DNA of 64,000 nucleotides from Companilactobacillus formosensis (lineage in GTDB: Bacteria > Bacillota > Bacilli > Lactobacillales > Lactobacillaceae), in the NCBI RefSeq assembly GCF_005405305.1, contig NZ_BJDU01000002.1:248001-312000 (forward strand), written 5' to 3'. Positions 34,942 through 45,146 of this stretch are shown piece after piece. The translations under genes and the position numbers were made by a program. The notes under the pieces are model-generated. The model searched no databases, was not told the DNA's origin, and saw only the letters and a list, made by a program, of their open reading frames with translations. Numbering within the stretch: position 1 is the stretch's first letter; each line of letters starts with the position of its first letter.

Positions 34942-35820
34942 TTATTTTACGCTAATTGAGAAATATGCTTCAAATTGTTCCTTAGGAGCTAATTTGTTAA
35001 TAGCATACTTATTCTTAAAGTTATTATCGCTGTCAGTCTTGTCAGCAAGTCCCCACCATGGTTCGATACACATGAATTTACCATTATCATCAGGATATGT
35101 TGACCACATACCGAAGAATTTGGCGTTACCTGTATCAAGTGTCAACTTGTGATCTGACTTGTCACTATAAATAGTAACTTCTGCTGGATCATTTAAACGA
35201 TAAACAACAGCGTCATCAACGAAGTAATCACGTGTCATATCAAAGTTTTGGTTTTCAACTTTCTTCTCGCCATTTAAGTCGATCAAGTGATTGTCGATTG
35301 GAATGTGAGTTCTAGTTTCTGCTGGATCGATTGAAACTTTGTAATCTTCAAACTTCAAGCCCTTGTCAAATGGAACGCAAAAGCCTGGGTGTGCTCCGAT
35401 TGAGAAGTACATGTCATCAGTTTCTTCCAAGGAATCAACTAAATATGAAATTTGGACAGTATCTTTAACTAGTTGATAAATGATTCTCAACTTGAAGTGA
35501 TATGGATACTTTTCAAGACTAGCTTCACTAGTAGTCAAGCTCAAAACTAATTTTGAATCTGTTTGTGAATCAAGACTGAATTCTTGATCACGTGCAAATC
35601 CGTGTTGAGTCATATTGAATTCTTTACCATCAACGAAATAGTGATCATCCTTTAAACGACCAACGATTGGGAACAATACTGGAGCGTGACGGCCCCAAAC
35701 GTTCTTGTCTGCTTGCCAGATAAACTCTGAATCTTCGTTATTAGTGATGCTGTTCATTTCAGCACCTAATGAATTAACCTTTAATGTTAAGTAATCGTTC
35801 TTCAATTGATAAACTGTCAT
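34942..35820 (-). CDS. Aldose 1-epimerase family protein (LacX-like)
   Basis: The 292-residue protein is a galactose-mutarotase-like beta-sandwich of the LacX type: LKVNSLGAEMNSI, ADKNVWGRHAPVLFPIVGRL, FARDQEF, the catalytic-type His-Pro-Gly in SIGAHPGFCVPF, and FMCIEPWWGL with the conserved Glu. It would interconvert alpha and beta anomers of a hexose or sugar phosphate; the exact sugar is unknown. It follows hslU by nine bases and closes the block. LacX-like genes are found in several lactobacillal housekeeping operons without a lactose role. Confidence 0.85.
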   Translation of the reverse strand: MTVYQLKNDYLTLKVNSLGAEMNSITNNEDSEFIWQADKNVWGRHAPVLFPIVGRLKDDHYFVDGKEFNMTQHGFARDQEFSLDSQTDSKLVLSLTTSEASLEKYPYHFKLRIIYQLVKDTVQISYLVDSLEETDDMYFSIGAHPGFCVPFDKGLKFEDYKVSIDPAETRTHIPIDNHLIDLNGEKKVENQNFDMTRDYFVDDAVVYRLNDPAEVTIYSDKSDHKLTLDTGNAKFFGMWSTYPDDNGKFMCIEPWWGLADKTDSDNNFKNKYAINKLAPKEQFEAYFSISVK

Positions 35821-35829
35821 AATTTCCCC

Positions 35830-37266
35830 CTAAAGAATATAACGTGAAAGGTCTTGATTTTCGGCAATCTTACCGACTTGTTCACGAACGTATTCACGTG
35901 TAATAGTAATATCACCCATTTGCATATCAGGACCTTCATATAGAATATCAGCCAAGATCTTTTCCAAGACAGTAGAAAGACGTCTTGCACCGATGTTCTG
36001 ATTACTATTATTCAATTCAAAAGCAATTTTTGCAATCTCTTCGACAGATTCTTTAGTAAAAGTTAAATGAATTCCATCAGCTCTTGTAAGCGCTACATAT
36101 TGTTTTGTCAAAGCATTATCTGGTTTTGTCAAAATTTGAATGAAATCGTCTTCAGTTAAGTCGTTCAATTCAACACGAATTGGAAAACGACCTTGAAGTT
36201 CGGCAATCAAATCACTAGGCTTACTTTCGGCAAAAGCACCGGAAGCAATGAACAAAATGTGGTCTGTATCGACTGGACCATACTTAGTATTGATTCTTGA
36301 ACCTTCAACGATAGGCAAAATATCACGTTGCACACCTTCACGAGAAACTTCACCAGAAGTCTTCTTGTCTCCAGCAGCAATCTTATCGAATTCATCAATG
36401 AAGATGATTCCCTTATTTTGAGTTCTTTCGATAGCTTTTTGATAAATTTCATCATGATCAACACGTTTTTGTGATTCTTGTTGAATCAACAATTCACGAG
36501 CTTCTTTAACTGGAAGTGTACGAGTAATAGTCTTCTTAGGCACCAAAGAATCCATCATTCCGGACATATCGATACCCATTTGACCCATTTGATCGTCCAT
36601 TGGACCAACTTTTTTAGACTCTTCAACTTTGATAGTTACTTCTTCATCTTCTAAAAGTCCCTTATCAAGTTGTTCTTTAACAGATAGACGTTGATTTCTA
36701 ATATCATCAGTTACTTCAGCGTTTTTATCTGGATCTTCATCGATAGTATCTTCATTGTTGCCAAAAATATTGCCTAGACTTTGACTACCATTTTGCATGC
36801 TATTGAGCATACTCATGAAATCATTGGGATTTTGCTTTTGTTCTTTTTTAACACCAGGAGCTAATAATTTAACCAATTTCTTATCGACATCACGACGAAC
36901 TTCTGGTCTAATTTCATCAAATTTTTCTTTTTCGACCATTGAAACTGCCATGCTAACTAAGTCACGAACCATTGATTCAACATCACGACCAACGTAACCT
37001 ACTTCAGTAAACTTAGTAGCTTCGACTTTAACGAATGGTGCATTGACGATTTTGGCTAAACGGCGGGCAATTTCAGTCTTACCAACACCAGTAGGTCCAA
37101 TCATCATTAAGTTCTTAGGTGTGATTTCTTGTTGCAATTTCTTTGGTACTTGCATACGGCGATAACGGTTATAAAGTGCAATCGCCACTGCCTTTTTAGC
37201 ATCTGTTTGTCCAATAATATAATTGTCCAATTTAGCGACAATTTGTTTTGGTGTTAATGTGTCCAT
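35830..37266 (-). CDS. hslU: ATP-dependent protease ATPase subunit HslU (ClpY)
   Basis: This 478-residue AAA+ unfoldase feeds proteins into the HslV chamber. Walker A is MIGPTGVGKTEIARRLAK near residue 52, Walker B GIIFIDEFDKIA, with the inserted I domain between them (about residues 110-245), the sensor region QNIGARRLSTVLE, and the conserved terminus LSRYIL that inserts into HslV. It follows hslV by 16 bases. Gene order xerC-hslV-hslU is the usual Firmicute one. Confidence 0.96.
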   Translation of the reverse strand: MDTLTPKQIVAKLDNYIIGQTDAKKAVAIALYNRYRRMQVPKKLQQEITPKNLMMIGPTGVGKTEIARRLAKIVNAPFVKVEATKFTEVGYVGRDVESMVRDLVSMAVSMVEKEKFDEIRPEVRRDVDKKLVKLLAPGVKKEQKQNPNDFMSMLNSMQNGSQSLGNIFGNNEDTIDEDPDKNAEVTDDIRNQRLSVKEQLDKGLLEDEEVTIKVEESKKVGPMDDQMGQMGIDMSGMMDSLVPKKTITRTLPVKEARELLIQQESQKRVDHDEIYQKAIERTQNKGIIFIDEFDKIAAGDKKTSGEVSREGVQRDILPIVEGSRINTKYGPVDTDHILFIASGAFAESKPSDLIAELQGRFPIRVELNDLTEDDFIQILTKPDNALTKQYVALTRADGIHLTFTKESVEEIAKIAFELNNSNQNIGARRLSTVLEKILADILYEGPDMQMGDITITREYVREQVGKIAENQDLSRYIL

Positions 37267-37282
37267 TGACTAACTCCTCAAT

Positions 37283-37807
37283 TTAAAATTTATCTGAAAT
37301 AATATTTTCGTTAGTAAAAATATCGATGCTTGATGCGATCTTAATAGCTTCAACGGCAATTTGTTGTGCATCCATGTCTTTAGCATGACGTTGCATAGCA
37401 ATTGCGGCTGCTTGAGCAAAATTACCACCAGAACCGATTGCAACAACATCTTCATCAGGTTCGATAACTTCTCCACTACCAGAGATCAATAGCAAGTTAT
37501 CTTTATCCATAGCAATCAACAAAGCCTCTAATTTTTGCAATGTAGGGTCTTTACGCCAATCCTGTGCCAATTCCACAGCAGCACGTTTTAAATTGCCTGA
37601 GTAAGCTTTTAACTTCTTTTCAAGCCAATCTTGTAATGTAATAGCATCAGCCACTCCACCAGCAAAACCAATGATAACTTTATCATCATAAATACGTCTT
37701 ACCTTGTGAGCAGTTCCCTTCATAATATACTTTTCACCCATTGTAACTTGACCATCACCAGCAATAGCTGTGCGGTCATTGTGTTTAACAGCAACGATTG
37801 TAGTCAT
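37283..37807 (-). CDS. hslV: ATP-dependent protease proteolytic subunit HslV (ClpQ)
   Basis: HslV is the proteasome-like peptidase of the HslUV complex. The 174-residue protein begins MTTIVAVKH: Thr2 becomes the N-terminal nucleophile after removal of Met. B. subtilis ClpQ (CodW) is known for an N-terminal serine instead; here it is the classic threonine. GDGQVTMGEKYIMKGTAHKVRRI and GFAGGVADAI are typical. It is transcribed between xerC and hslU. Confidence 0.96.
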   Translation of the reverse strand: MTTIVAVKHNDRTAIAGDGQVTMGEKYIMKGTAHKVRRIYDDKVIIGFAGGVADAITLQDWLEKKLKAYSGNLKRAAVELAQDWRKDPTLQKLEALLIAMDKDNLLLISGSGEVIEPDEDVVAIGSGGNFAQAAAIAMQRHAKDMDAQQIAVEAIKIASSIDIFTNENIISDKF

Positions 37808-37819
37808 TTGAAACCCTCT

Positions 37820-38719
37820 CTATCTTGGGAAATATTTTTTATAATCTTTTTGTAAATGCTCCATAGTCACATGCGTATAAATTTGAGTCGTTGATAGACT
37901 AGAATGTCCCAGCAACTCTTGCACAGTTCTTAAATCCGCACCATGCTCTAACATATGCGTTGCAAAAGTATGACGAATCATATGGGGATGAATATCGGAA
38001 GTCAAACTAGTTTTCTTAATAATTTGATCCAAAATATACGAGATCCCGCGACTCGTCAAATTGCCACCACGACTATTCACAAAGACAAATTGATGATCCT
38101 GATGACCTTTTTCCATCAAGATTTTACGACCAGACTTAAAGTACTTCTCCAATGCCTTCTGAGCAAAACTTCCAAAAGGTACGTAACGATCCTTGTCACC
38201 TTTTCCATGGATCAAAACGATTCCATTCGAGAAGTCCAGTTGGTCTAGTAATAGATTAGCACACTCACTAACCCGCATGCCAGTGGCATAGAGCAATTCT
38301 AGTAAGGCTGAATTTCTTTGCGAAAGTGGGTCATCCCCGCGGACTGCATCGAATAATTGTTGCATTTCTTTTTCATAAAAAAATCGGGGCAGCTTTCTTC
38401 CCTTATGACGTAGTTGAACTAAATCAAATGGATTAGTCTGGACGAATTCATTGCGAACCAAAAAATTATAAAACGAACGTAAAGCTGAAATTCTTCGTGC
38501 TACTGTCTCGTCAGCATAATTTTTCTCATCCATATACGTCAAAAATGTTTCCACATCAATTCGATTAACCTTGGTGAATCCTTTAAAACCACCATTTTGG
38601 TCTAAAAAAGAAACAAAATTATCTATATCTTCTAAATAAGATTTTTTTGTTTCTTCCGAGTAGTGATGGTTAACCATTAAATTATCAACAAATTTATCGA
38701 TTAACTCTTTTTCTATCAT
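37820..38719 (-). CDS. xerC: Tyrosine recombinase XerC
   Basis: The 299-residue recombinase has all active-site residues: Arg149 (ATGMRVSE), Lys173 (HGKGDKDR), His246 and Arg249 (HPHMIRHTFA), His272 (LLGHSSL) and Tyr281 (QIYTHV). With XerD it resolves chromosome dimers at dif; a dif-like site is in this window at 8464-8491. The start codon directly abuts the topA stop codon. In many relatives trmFO lies between topA and xerC; it does not here. Confidence 0.95.
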   Translation of the reverse strand: MIEKELIDKFVDNLMVNHHYSEETKKSYLEDIDNFVSFLDQNGGFKGFTKVNRIDVETFLTYMDEKNYADETVARRISALRSFYNFLVRNEFVQTNPFDLVQLRHKGRKLPRFFYEKEMQQLFDAVRGDDPLSQRNSALLELLYATGMRVSECANLLLDQLDFSNGIVLIHGKGDKDRYVPFGSFAQKALEKYFKSGRKILMEKGHQDHQFVFVNSRGGNLTSRGISYILDQIIKKTSLTSDIHPHMIRHTFATHMLEHGADLRTVQELLGHSSLSTTQIYTHVTMEHLQKDYKKYFPR

Positions 38720-40807
38720 TTATTTTTGAATATCCTCTTCATAATCTCCATTTGGACAGATTACTTGACGACCACCCTTAACTTTCTTTTCAACTAAATA
38801 ATGACCATCTTTTGGACAATCACGATTAATTGGCTTGTCCCATGAAACGAAGTCACAGTCAGGGTATCTTGAACAACCGTAGAAAATACGATTCTTCTTA
38901 GATTTACGTTCAATAACTTGTCCCTTCTTACACTTAGGACAAATCACGCCGATCTCTTTAACGATTGGTTTTGTATTACGACAAGCTGGGAAACGAGAAC
39001 AAGCATAAAACTTACCATAACGTCCCATCTTGATAACCATTGGTGCACCACAGATATCACAATCCATACCCGCTGGCTCATCTTTGATTTGTACTTTTTC
39101 AATCTTATCTTCAGCCGACTCTAATTCTTTAGCAAAAGGCTTGTAATAGCGGTCAACAACTTTGACCCAATCTTCCTTGCCTTCTTCAATATGATCCAGT
39201 TCGTCTTCTAAGTTAGCTGTGAAGTCGATATTAACGATATCGGGGAAGTAAGCTTGAATCAAGTTATCGACGATCTCGCCTAATTCAGTTGGTTCAAAAC
39301 TCTTTCCATTCAATTTAACGTAATAACGACGTTGAATCGTATCGATTGTTGGTGCATACGTTGATGGACGACCAACACCATTTTCTTCTAGAGCTTTAAC
39401 TAAGGAAGCTTCAGTAAATCTTGCAGGTGGTTGTGTAAAGTGTTGAGCAGGGTCATTTGATTGAAGTTTAGCAGTGTCGCCTTCTTTTAGATCAGGTAAG
39501 ATATTGTCCTTACGAGCCTTGTCAGCAGCACTTTGGTAAACCTTGCGGTAACCTTCAAACTTGATCTTTGAACCATTAGCCCTAAACATAACGCCATTTT
39601 GTGATAAATCAACTGTCATCGTATCAAAAACAGCTGGTGTCATTTGACTAGCAACAAATCTTGACCAGATCAAACTGTATAAGCGGAATTGGTCACGACT
39701 CAAAATATCTTTTAGGGAAGCAGGTGTTCTAAAGACTGATGATGGACGAATAGCTTCGTGGGCATCTTGAGCACCTTCTTGATTTTTATCTTTACGTTCT
39801 TTAATGATTGCAAAGGGTTCGCCATATTCTTCATGAATGAATTTTGAAGCTTCTGCTTCAGCGACTTTAGAGATACGTTTGGAATCAGTACGCATGTAAG
39901 TAATTAAACCAACTGTACCTTCCTTACGTCCCAAATTGATTCCTTCATACAATTGTTGAGCAATCATCATGGTTTTTCTTGTCTTGAAATTCAAACGCTT
40001 ATTAGCTTCTTGTTGCAAAGAACTAGTTGTAAATGGTGCAGCAGGCATACGTTTGCGCTCTTTTTTAGTAACTTTGTCGATTGAGAAATCCTTTTTCTTA
40101 TCAACACGACCAAGCACATTTTTAACTTCATCATTGTTCTTTAACTCAGCCTTTTTACCGTCAAGCCCATAAAAGTTAGCTTTGAATTTATCTTTATCAT
40201 GCTTAAAAATCGATTCGATCGTCCAGTATTCTTGAGGAACGAATTTCTTAATTTCATTCTCACGCTCAATCACTAATTTCAAAGCGATTGACTGTACACG
40301 TCCGGCACTAAGACCTTTTTTAACTTTTGCCCAAAGAATTGGGGAAATTGAATAACCAACCAAACGGTCTAAAACTCGACGAGCCTGTTGAGCATCAACT
40401 AAGTTCATATCAATCGAACGTGGAGTTTTAAATGCTTGTTTAACAGTATCCTTGGTAATTTCATTGAAAACAACCCGGTTCTTGTCATCGTCATCTAAAC
40501 CTAATAAATGTGAAACGTGCCAAGCAATAGCTTCTCCTTCACGATCCGGATCGGCTGCCAGATAAACTCGTTTGGCTTTTTTGGCCTCTTTCTTTAAATC
40601 TTTAATTACAGGACCTTTACCACGAATAGAAATATATTTTGGTTGATAGTCATGGTCGATATCAACACCCATTTGACTCTTAGGTAAATCTCTAACATGT
40701 CCTAAACTAGCAACAACGTGATAATTACGTCCCAAGTACTTTTCAATTGTTTTTGCTTTTGATGGTGATTCAACGATCACCAAATTCTTCTGCTTTGTTG
40801 ATGGCAC
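38720..40807 (-). CDS. topA: DNA topoisomerase I
   Basis: A type IA topoisomerase that relaxes negative supercoils. The 695-residue protein has the TOPRIM domain ([32 protein letters not shown]), the catalytic Tyr304 in [12 protein letters not shown], and C-terminal zinc ribbons: CDIC...CSRFPAC, CPKC...CSRYPDC, and a third degenerate unit with only two Cys. I take GTG 40807 with AGGAGC seven bases before as the start; an upstream in-frame ATG has no binding site. A consensus promoter lies just upstream. Confidence 0.95.
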   Translation of the reverse strand: MPSTKQKNLVIVESPSKAKTIEKYLGRNYHVVASLGHVRDLPKSQMGVDIDHDYQPKYISIRGKGPVIKDLKKEAKKAKRVYLAADPDREGEAIAWHVSHLLGLDDDDKNRVVFNEITKDTVKQAFKTPRSIDMNLVDAQQARRVLDRLVGYSISPILWAKVKKGLSAGRVQSIALKLVIERENEIKKFVPQEYWTIESIFKHDKDKFKANFYGLDGKKAELKNNDEVKNVLGRVDKKKDFSIDKVTKKERKRMPAAPFTTSSLQQEANKRLNFKTRKTMMIAQQLYEGINLGRKEGTVGLITYMRTDSKRISKVAEAEASKFIHEEYGEPFAIIKERKDKNQEGAQDAHEAIRPSSVFRTPASLKDILSRDQFRLYSLIWSRFVASQMTPAVFDTMTVDLSQNGVMFRANGSKIKFEGYRKVYQSAADKARKDNILPDLKEGDTAKLQSNDPAQHFTQPPARFTEASLVKALEENGVGRPSTYAPTIDTIQRRYYVKLNGKSFEPTELGEIVDNLIQAYFPDIVNIDFTANLEDELDHIEEGKEDWVKVVDRYYKPFAKELESAEDKIEKVQIKDEPAGMDCDICGAPMVIKMGRYGKFYACSRFPACRNTKPIVKEIGVICPKCKKGQVIERKSKKNRIFYGCSRYPDCDFVSWDKPINRDCPKDGHYLVEKKVKGGRQVICPNGDYEEDIQK

Positions 40808-40849
40808 GTAAAGTGCTCCTTTCCAATGGATCAAGTTAAAACTGACAAT

Positions 40850-40878
40850 ATATTAATCACAGATTTTTAATTTGTCAA
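40850..40878 (-). promoter_or_regulatory. Promoter of topA
   Basis: On the minus strand TTGACA (plus 40873-40878), exactly 17 bases, TAATAT (plus 40850-40855). This is the best -35 in the window and should drive topA-xerC-hslV-hslU independently of dprA. Confidence 0.8.
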
Positions 40879-40913
40879 TTTAAAAGATGAAATAATTTTG
40901 AATAAACGCTTTT

Positions 40914-41729
40914 TTATAAACTATCAAAATCAATCAACGGAGTAGCTCCTTGTTCAATCAAACTATTACAGCCGCGCGATAATTCACTATCAACTCGACC
41001 TGGCAAAGCCAAAACTTCGCGACCATTTTCTAAAGCTAAATCAACAGTAATCATTGATCCACTCTTCAATTTAGCTTCCGTCACAATAATTTTTTGACTT
41101 AAACCTGCAATAATGCGATTCCGTTGGGGAAAATGCCACGGTTCTATTGAATCGCCAATTGGATATTCAGTGATCAATAATCCGTTTTTAGCAATTGCTC
41201 TTTGCAAATGGCGATTCTTCGTTGGAAACGCTTGATTCAAACTGCTTCCAAGTACGGCAATAGTTTTACCATACACTAAAGCTTCTTCATTTGCCATTGA
41301 ATCCGCCCCATTTGCTAAACCGCTCACAATAGTATAACGATTTACTAAACGTGGAACAAGAGTACTAATGCAACGAAAACTGTAATTTGTCGCTTCTCTT
41401 GAGCCAATAATTGCCACGCATTCCGTTTTAAGTAAAGCAATATTTCCTTCAAAAAACAAGAGTGCTGGTGGATTATAAATTGTACGTAAGTTTTGCGGAT
41501 ATTCATCATCTAAATAATTGATTGCCTTAACATTCATGCAATCTTGACCCTCTAATAATAGTAGAAACTGGTTTAATTTGTCCAACCCCCACTCTTTTTC
41601 TAGCATTATACGGGTTTGTAATTCAAGATTATCACTTTTCAATGATATTTTTATAATTTTTAAGAGAATTTGATTGGAAACCATCCCTGTCTTGCGACAT
41701 TTCACTAAAAATTCCGTCAATTTAGTCAT
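40914..41729 (-). CDS. dprA: DNA processing protein DprA
   Basis: DprA protects incoming single-stranded DNA and loads RecA during transformation. The 271-residue Rossmann-fold protein has the family blocks CVAIIGSREATNYS, VSGLANGADSMANEEAL, TIAVLGSSLNQAFP, GLLITEYP and FPQRNRIIAGLSQKIIVTEAKLKSGS. The start ATG 41729 lies 13 bases after AAGGAG, a little long. It is the typical neighbour of rnhB and topA. Presence of dprA suggests, but does not prove, competence. Confidence 0.93.
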   Translation of the reverse strand: MTKLTEFLVKCRKTGMVSNQILLKIIKISLKSDNLELQTRIMLEKEWGLDKLNQFLLLLEGQDCMNVKAINYLDDEYPQNLRTIYNPPALLFFEGNIALLKTECVAIIGSREATNYSFRCISTLVPRLVNRYTIVSGLANGADSMANEEALVYGKTIAVLGSSLNQAFPTKNRHLQRAIAKNGLLITEYPIGDSIEPWHFPQRNRIIAGLSQKIIVTEAKLKSGSMITVDLALENGREVLALPGRVDSELSRGCNSLIEQGATPLIDFDSL

Positions 41730-41778
41730 AATAAAAACACCACTCCTTTTAATCAAAATTACGAAGTGATGTCATATT

Positions 41779-42552
41779 TTAATACAATTTATTGATTTTT
41801 CTTACTGGTGAAAAACTCAAACGATGAATTTTTGTCCGGCCAAATTTATCCAATGCTTGCAAATGTTGCTTAGTTCCATAACCGTCGTTGTTCTCAAAAC
41901 CAAATTCAGGATACAAATGACTATACATCGTCATCAATCGATCTCGACTAACTTTGGCAACGATACTAGCCGCACCAATACTCAATGACTTAGCATCCCC
42001 CTTAATCAATTTAGTCTGAGGAATGTCAACTGGTATAGTCATTGCATCAACCAAAATATGATCTGGCTTAGCATACAAACGTTTAATTGATTGTGCCATG
42101 GTCAATTCAGTTGCATGATAAATATTCTCCTGATCAATCAACTGCGGTGACCCTACAGCCACACTGATATCAATCGCCTGGTCACAAATTTGCTTGTACA
42201 ATTCATCCCGCTTTGAAATCGATAATTTTTTGGAATCATCAACCTCATACAAAGTATTGTCTGCGGGCAAAATTACCGCTGCAGTCACAACTGGTCCAGC
42301 TAATGGTCCACGTCCAACTTCATCGACACCAGCGACTAATAAATCGTGATCCCAATAAGGCTTTTCCAAAAATTCTTTCGTACGAAATTTTTCAATCAAA
42401 GCCTTTTTTTGTTCAATTCTTTTATAATATTGCTCTAATAACTTTTTAACGCCTAAACGAGAATCCAGTTGCAATTCCTGCAAGAGTTCATCTGAAACAG
42501 TTTCTTGAGTCAGTAATTCTTTTACTGCTTTAACGGTGTACTTATTCTTCAT
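41779..42552 (-). CDS. rnhB: Ribonuclease HII
   Basis: RNase HII removes RNA, including single ribonucleotides, from DNA hybrids. The 257-residue protein has the N-terminal helical extension common in Firmicutes and the catalytic DEVGRGPLAGPV (Asp77 and Glu78), LVDAM and ASIVAKVSRDR. It overlaps rbgA by 11 bases and is probably translated with it. Confidence 0.95.
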   Translation of the reverse strand: MKNKYTVKAVKELLTQETVSDELLQELQLDSRLGVKKLLEQYYKRIEQKKALIEKFRTKEFLEKPYWDHDLLVAGVDEVGRGPLAGPVVTAAVILPADNTLYEVDDSKKLSISKRDELYKQICDQAIDISVAVGSPQLIDQENIYHATELTMAQSIKRLYAKPDHILVDAMTIPVDIPQTKLIKGDAKSLSIGAASIVAKVSRDRLMTMYSHLYPEFGFENNDGYGTKQHLQALDKFGRTKIHRLSFSPVRKINKLY

Positions 42553-43396
42553 AAAACTCCCCAGGAATATCGAAAGTCAAACGACCTAACTTCAATTTGC
42601 GAACATCATCGATAATTCTTCTAGATGCACGATCATAATCTTCTTTGTATCCAAATTTTTTAGTTAAATTCATCAATAATTCTGGCGTCGTATGGTTGAA
42701 AATGTCAGCATTAGTCAATCCATAGCTTTCCTGTAATTGGTCCATATAATGCGTTTCCATGAAATTCAAGGCATAGATAGCCACATCATCGGGAGCGTAG
42801 ATTTTATCCTTGATAGCGCCTGAGAGAGCCAATTTCATCCCTACTTTTGGATCATCGATCTTAGGCCAAAGAATTCCCGGCGTATCCAACAAATCGATAC
42901 CAATATTTGTCTTCAACCAATTCTGATTTTTAGTAACGCCAGGTTTGTTACCTGTCACAGCCACATTTTTACCGACTAAGCGATTTAAAATCGTTGACTT
43001 ACCAACATTAGGAATTCCAATGCACATCGCTTTGATACGATAATTTTGGACCCCATTATTTTCATAGCGTTGAATCTTTTCAGACAATTCTGAGCGAATC
43101 ATTGATTTAATCTTGTTCATGCCTTTAGTGTGCTTGGCATCGATTTCAATAGAATTAGTGCCTTCTTGTTCAAAGTTCAATTTCCAATCAGCTGTGATTT
43201 TAGGGTCAGCTAAGTCGGACTTGTTTAAAATAATTATGTGTTTCTTTTGATCAATGATTTGTTCCAAAACTGGATTTCTGGACGAGAAAGGCAATCTTGC
43301 ATCAACGATTTCAAGTACGATATCGACTAATTTGAGTCGATCTTGTACTTGATTTTTCGCCTTGTTCATATGTCCTGGATACCACTGTAATGCCAT
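42542..43396 (-). CDS. rbgA: Ribosome biogenesis GTPase RbgA (YlqF)
   Basis: RbgA is a circularly permuted GTPase needed late in 50S subunit assembly. In the 284-residue protein G4 comes first (NKSD, 58-61), then G1 GIPNVGKS (127-134) and G3 DTPG (171-174). The N terminus MALQWYPGHMNKAK is typical. The ATG at 43396 has AAAGGGTG placed correctly; two upstream in-frame starts overlap that site. It overlaps rnhB. Confidence 0.94.
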   Translation of the reverse strand: MALQWYPGHMNKAKNQVQDRLKLVDIVLEIVDARLPFSSRNPVLEQIIDQKKHIIILNKSDLADPKITADWKLNFEQEGTNSIEIDAKHTKGMNKIKSMIRSELSEKIQRYENNGVQNYRIKAMCIGIPNVGKSTILNRLVGKNVAVTGNKPGVTKNQNWLKTNIGIDLLDTPGILWPKIDDPKVGMKLALSGAIKDKIYAPDDVAIYALNFMETHYMDQLQESYGLTNADIFNHTTPELLMNLTKKFGYKEDYDRASRRIIDDVRKLKLGRLTFDIPGEFYEE

Positions 43397-43419
43397 TACC
43401 ATCACCCTTTTTCTGTCAT

Positions 43420-43644
43420 TTATTTCTTATCTATTTCTTGATACTTTTGGTAAGCTTCATCAAAAATCGTCATACTTGGCAAATAGCCTGCATTCAACTC
43501 CAAATATTCAGAAAGCTTTTGATAATTTTCTTCATGTTTTGGAAAGGAAGAGTCACGAAAAGCATTATTCGCAAATTCTGCTTCTGGTTCAACACTTTCC
43601 GAATTGCGAAGAGTCATTAAAAACTCATAAAAACTGCGTCTCAT
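43420..43644 (-). CDS. yozE: YozE-family small protein
   Basis: The 74-residue acidic helical protein matches the YozE SAM-like family: [13 protein letters not shown] at the start, [27 protein letters not shown] and the final [12 protein letters not shown]. The function is unknown. It is between ypmS and rbgA in the leftward operon, with 12-23 bases on either side. Confidence 0.88.
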   Translation of the reverse strand: MRRSFYEFLMTLRNSESVEPEAEFANNAFRDSSFPKHEENYQKLSEYLELNAGYLPSMTIFDEAYQKYQEIDKK

Positions 43645-43656
43645 TTTTACTCCTTC

Positions 43657-44250
43657 CTATTGATTATCAGTAATTTTAGTATTCATTACTTCAAAGGACA
43701 ACTTATTATTTTTTAGATCAATGTTCTTAGCACGAATTCCATAACCTTCTTTGGTTGTAAACTTAGTAAATTTCAACAAAATAGTCTTGTCTTTACCGTC
43801 GATACTGACCCAATTAGGTGTTTTAAAGCTATTCTTAATATAATTCATTACGAATGAAATTGGTAATGATAAATCACCGATTTTCATTTTTTTTGCTTTA
43901 AGCAAGACATCACCATTAGTCTTGGCATATGGTTGCATTAAAATTGTGAAATTGATCGTAGCGCCTAGAAATTTAACATCACCCGTCAATTCAGCGTCTT
44001 TTTTCAAAATCAATTGATAATCTGTTTTACCATCGTTCAAGGTATTCTTCAAATAGTATTGCGCCATTTTATTAGCTTCTTGTTTAGTCATATTGACTGT
44101 GAAGACTTTAGCATCTTGATCAACGATCTTTGAAGATACTTGATAGTTGTCTCTTGGCGAACTAAAGACCTTAGTACCGATAAATCCTAATCCAACAACG
44201 ATAATTGCTACTAAAGCGATAAATGCATATTTCCAATAATTTTTCTTCAT
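43657..44250 (-). CDS. ypmS: YpmS-family membrane-anchored protein (DUF2140)
   Basis: The 197-residue protein has one N-terminal membrane helix (about residues 8-30, AFIALVAIIVVGLGFIGTKVF) and an extracytoplasmic beta-rich domain, as in B. subtilis YpmS. The function is unknown. Its ATG is in the TAATG that ends ypmR, so it is probably translated by reinitiation. The pair ypmR-ypmS is also found in Bacillus. Confidence 0.85.
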   Translation of the reverse strand: MKKNYWKYAFIALVAIIVVGLGFIGTKVFSSPRDNYQVSSKIVDQDAKVFTVNMTKQEANKMAQYYLKNTLNDGKTDYQLILKKDAELTGDVKFLGATINFTILMQPYAKTNGDVLLKAKKMKIGDLSLPISFVMNYIKNSFKTPNWVSIDGKDKTILLKFTKFTTKEGYGIRAKNIDLKNNKLSFEVMNTKITDNQ

Positions 44251-45098
44251 TACTTGTAAAGCCACTCCTTCTTAGTCCCATTTACTTGCTCAAAGATTTT
44301 TTCTGTCATCATATCATAACCGGTTCCATTGGGATGGAAGTGGTCTTTCTTGTAAAGATATGGATTGACACCCGTTTTTTGAACTTTTTTCTTAATATTC
44401 TTAGGTTGATACAAATTATTGATATCTACAAAATGGGTATCATTAAAATTACTTGCTACCTTAGCGGAAGCTTTGTTCCAATTGATAAAAGCTGTTTTGG
44501 CATTTTTGACATTCGACAAATAAATGCTAAAAGGATTGTAAATTCCAATTAAATAAATTGGAGCTGTTTTATTGTAACTCCGTAAATCAGTCAATAATTT
44601 AGTTAAACGTTTGTCAAATTGGACTTGTTCATCAGCAATGTCTCCAGCCGTCAAATCTAAGCCTTTTCTTTGCAATAAATGCATAAAATCATTACCACCA
44701 ACAGTTACCGTAATAATATCAGCCTTAGGTAAGTCTTGATGCATTTTTTGATCGTTCTTGATTCGAGTCATGATTTGACTACTAGTATCACCAGAAACCC
44801 CATAATTATGAGATTGAGTTTTGACATTATACTTATTCTGAACTTTTTTAGTCAAACGAGTAACGTAGCCACCACCAACTGACTTAGAGTCTCCCACTCC
44901 TTGCGTCAATGAATCTCCGACAGCTACAATATCAATACTTTTCTTTTTAGGAATAACTTTAATTTTAGGTTTAGTTTCTTTAGTGGTTTTTGTTTCGACA
45001 ATTTGCTGTTTATTGTTATGAACAAAATAGTAAGTTCCACCACTAACAGCAATCAACAAAATAATTATTACAATAATCCAAATACTTTTTTTCTTCAT
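44250..45098 (-). CDS. ypmR: SGNH/GDSL-type hydrolase, membrane-anchored (YpmR-like)
   Basis: The 282-residue protein starts with a membrane anchor (about 5-27, IWIIVIIILLIAVSGGTYYFV) and a lysine/threonine linker, then an SGNH hydrolase domain: block I VAVGDSLTQGVGD (nucleophile Ser), block II in YGVSGDTSSQI, block III VTVGGNDFMHL, and block V DHFHPNGTGYDMM with the Asp and His. It is likely an extracellular lipase or esterase acting at the envelope. It is coupled with ypmS. Confidence 0.9.
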   Translation of the reverse strand: MKKKSIWIIVIIILLIAVSGGTYYFVHNNKQQIVETKTTKETKPKIKVIPKKKSIDIVAVGDSLTQGVGDSKSVGGGYVTRLTKKVQNKYNVKTQSHNYGVSGDTSSQIMTRIKNDQKMHQDLPKADIITVTVGGNDFMHLLQRKGLDLTAGDIADEQVQFDKRLTKLLTDLRSYNKTAPIYLIGIYNPFSIYLSNVKNAKTAFINWNKASAKVASNFNDTHFVDINNLYQPKNIKKKVQKTGVNPYLYKKDHFHPNGTGYDMMTEKIFEQVNGTKKEWLYK

Positions 45099-45124
45099 TT
45101 ATATATAATCCATCTTTCAAAAAA

Positions 45125-45146
45125 AAGCTGATGCATTCATCAGCTT
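45125..45146 (-). terminator. Terminator between degV and ypmR
   Basis: AAGCTGATG (45125-45133) and CATCAGCTT (45138-45146) form a perfect 9-base stem with a 4-base loop; on the minus strand eight T follow. It directly follows the degV stop codon. Confidence 0.88.
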
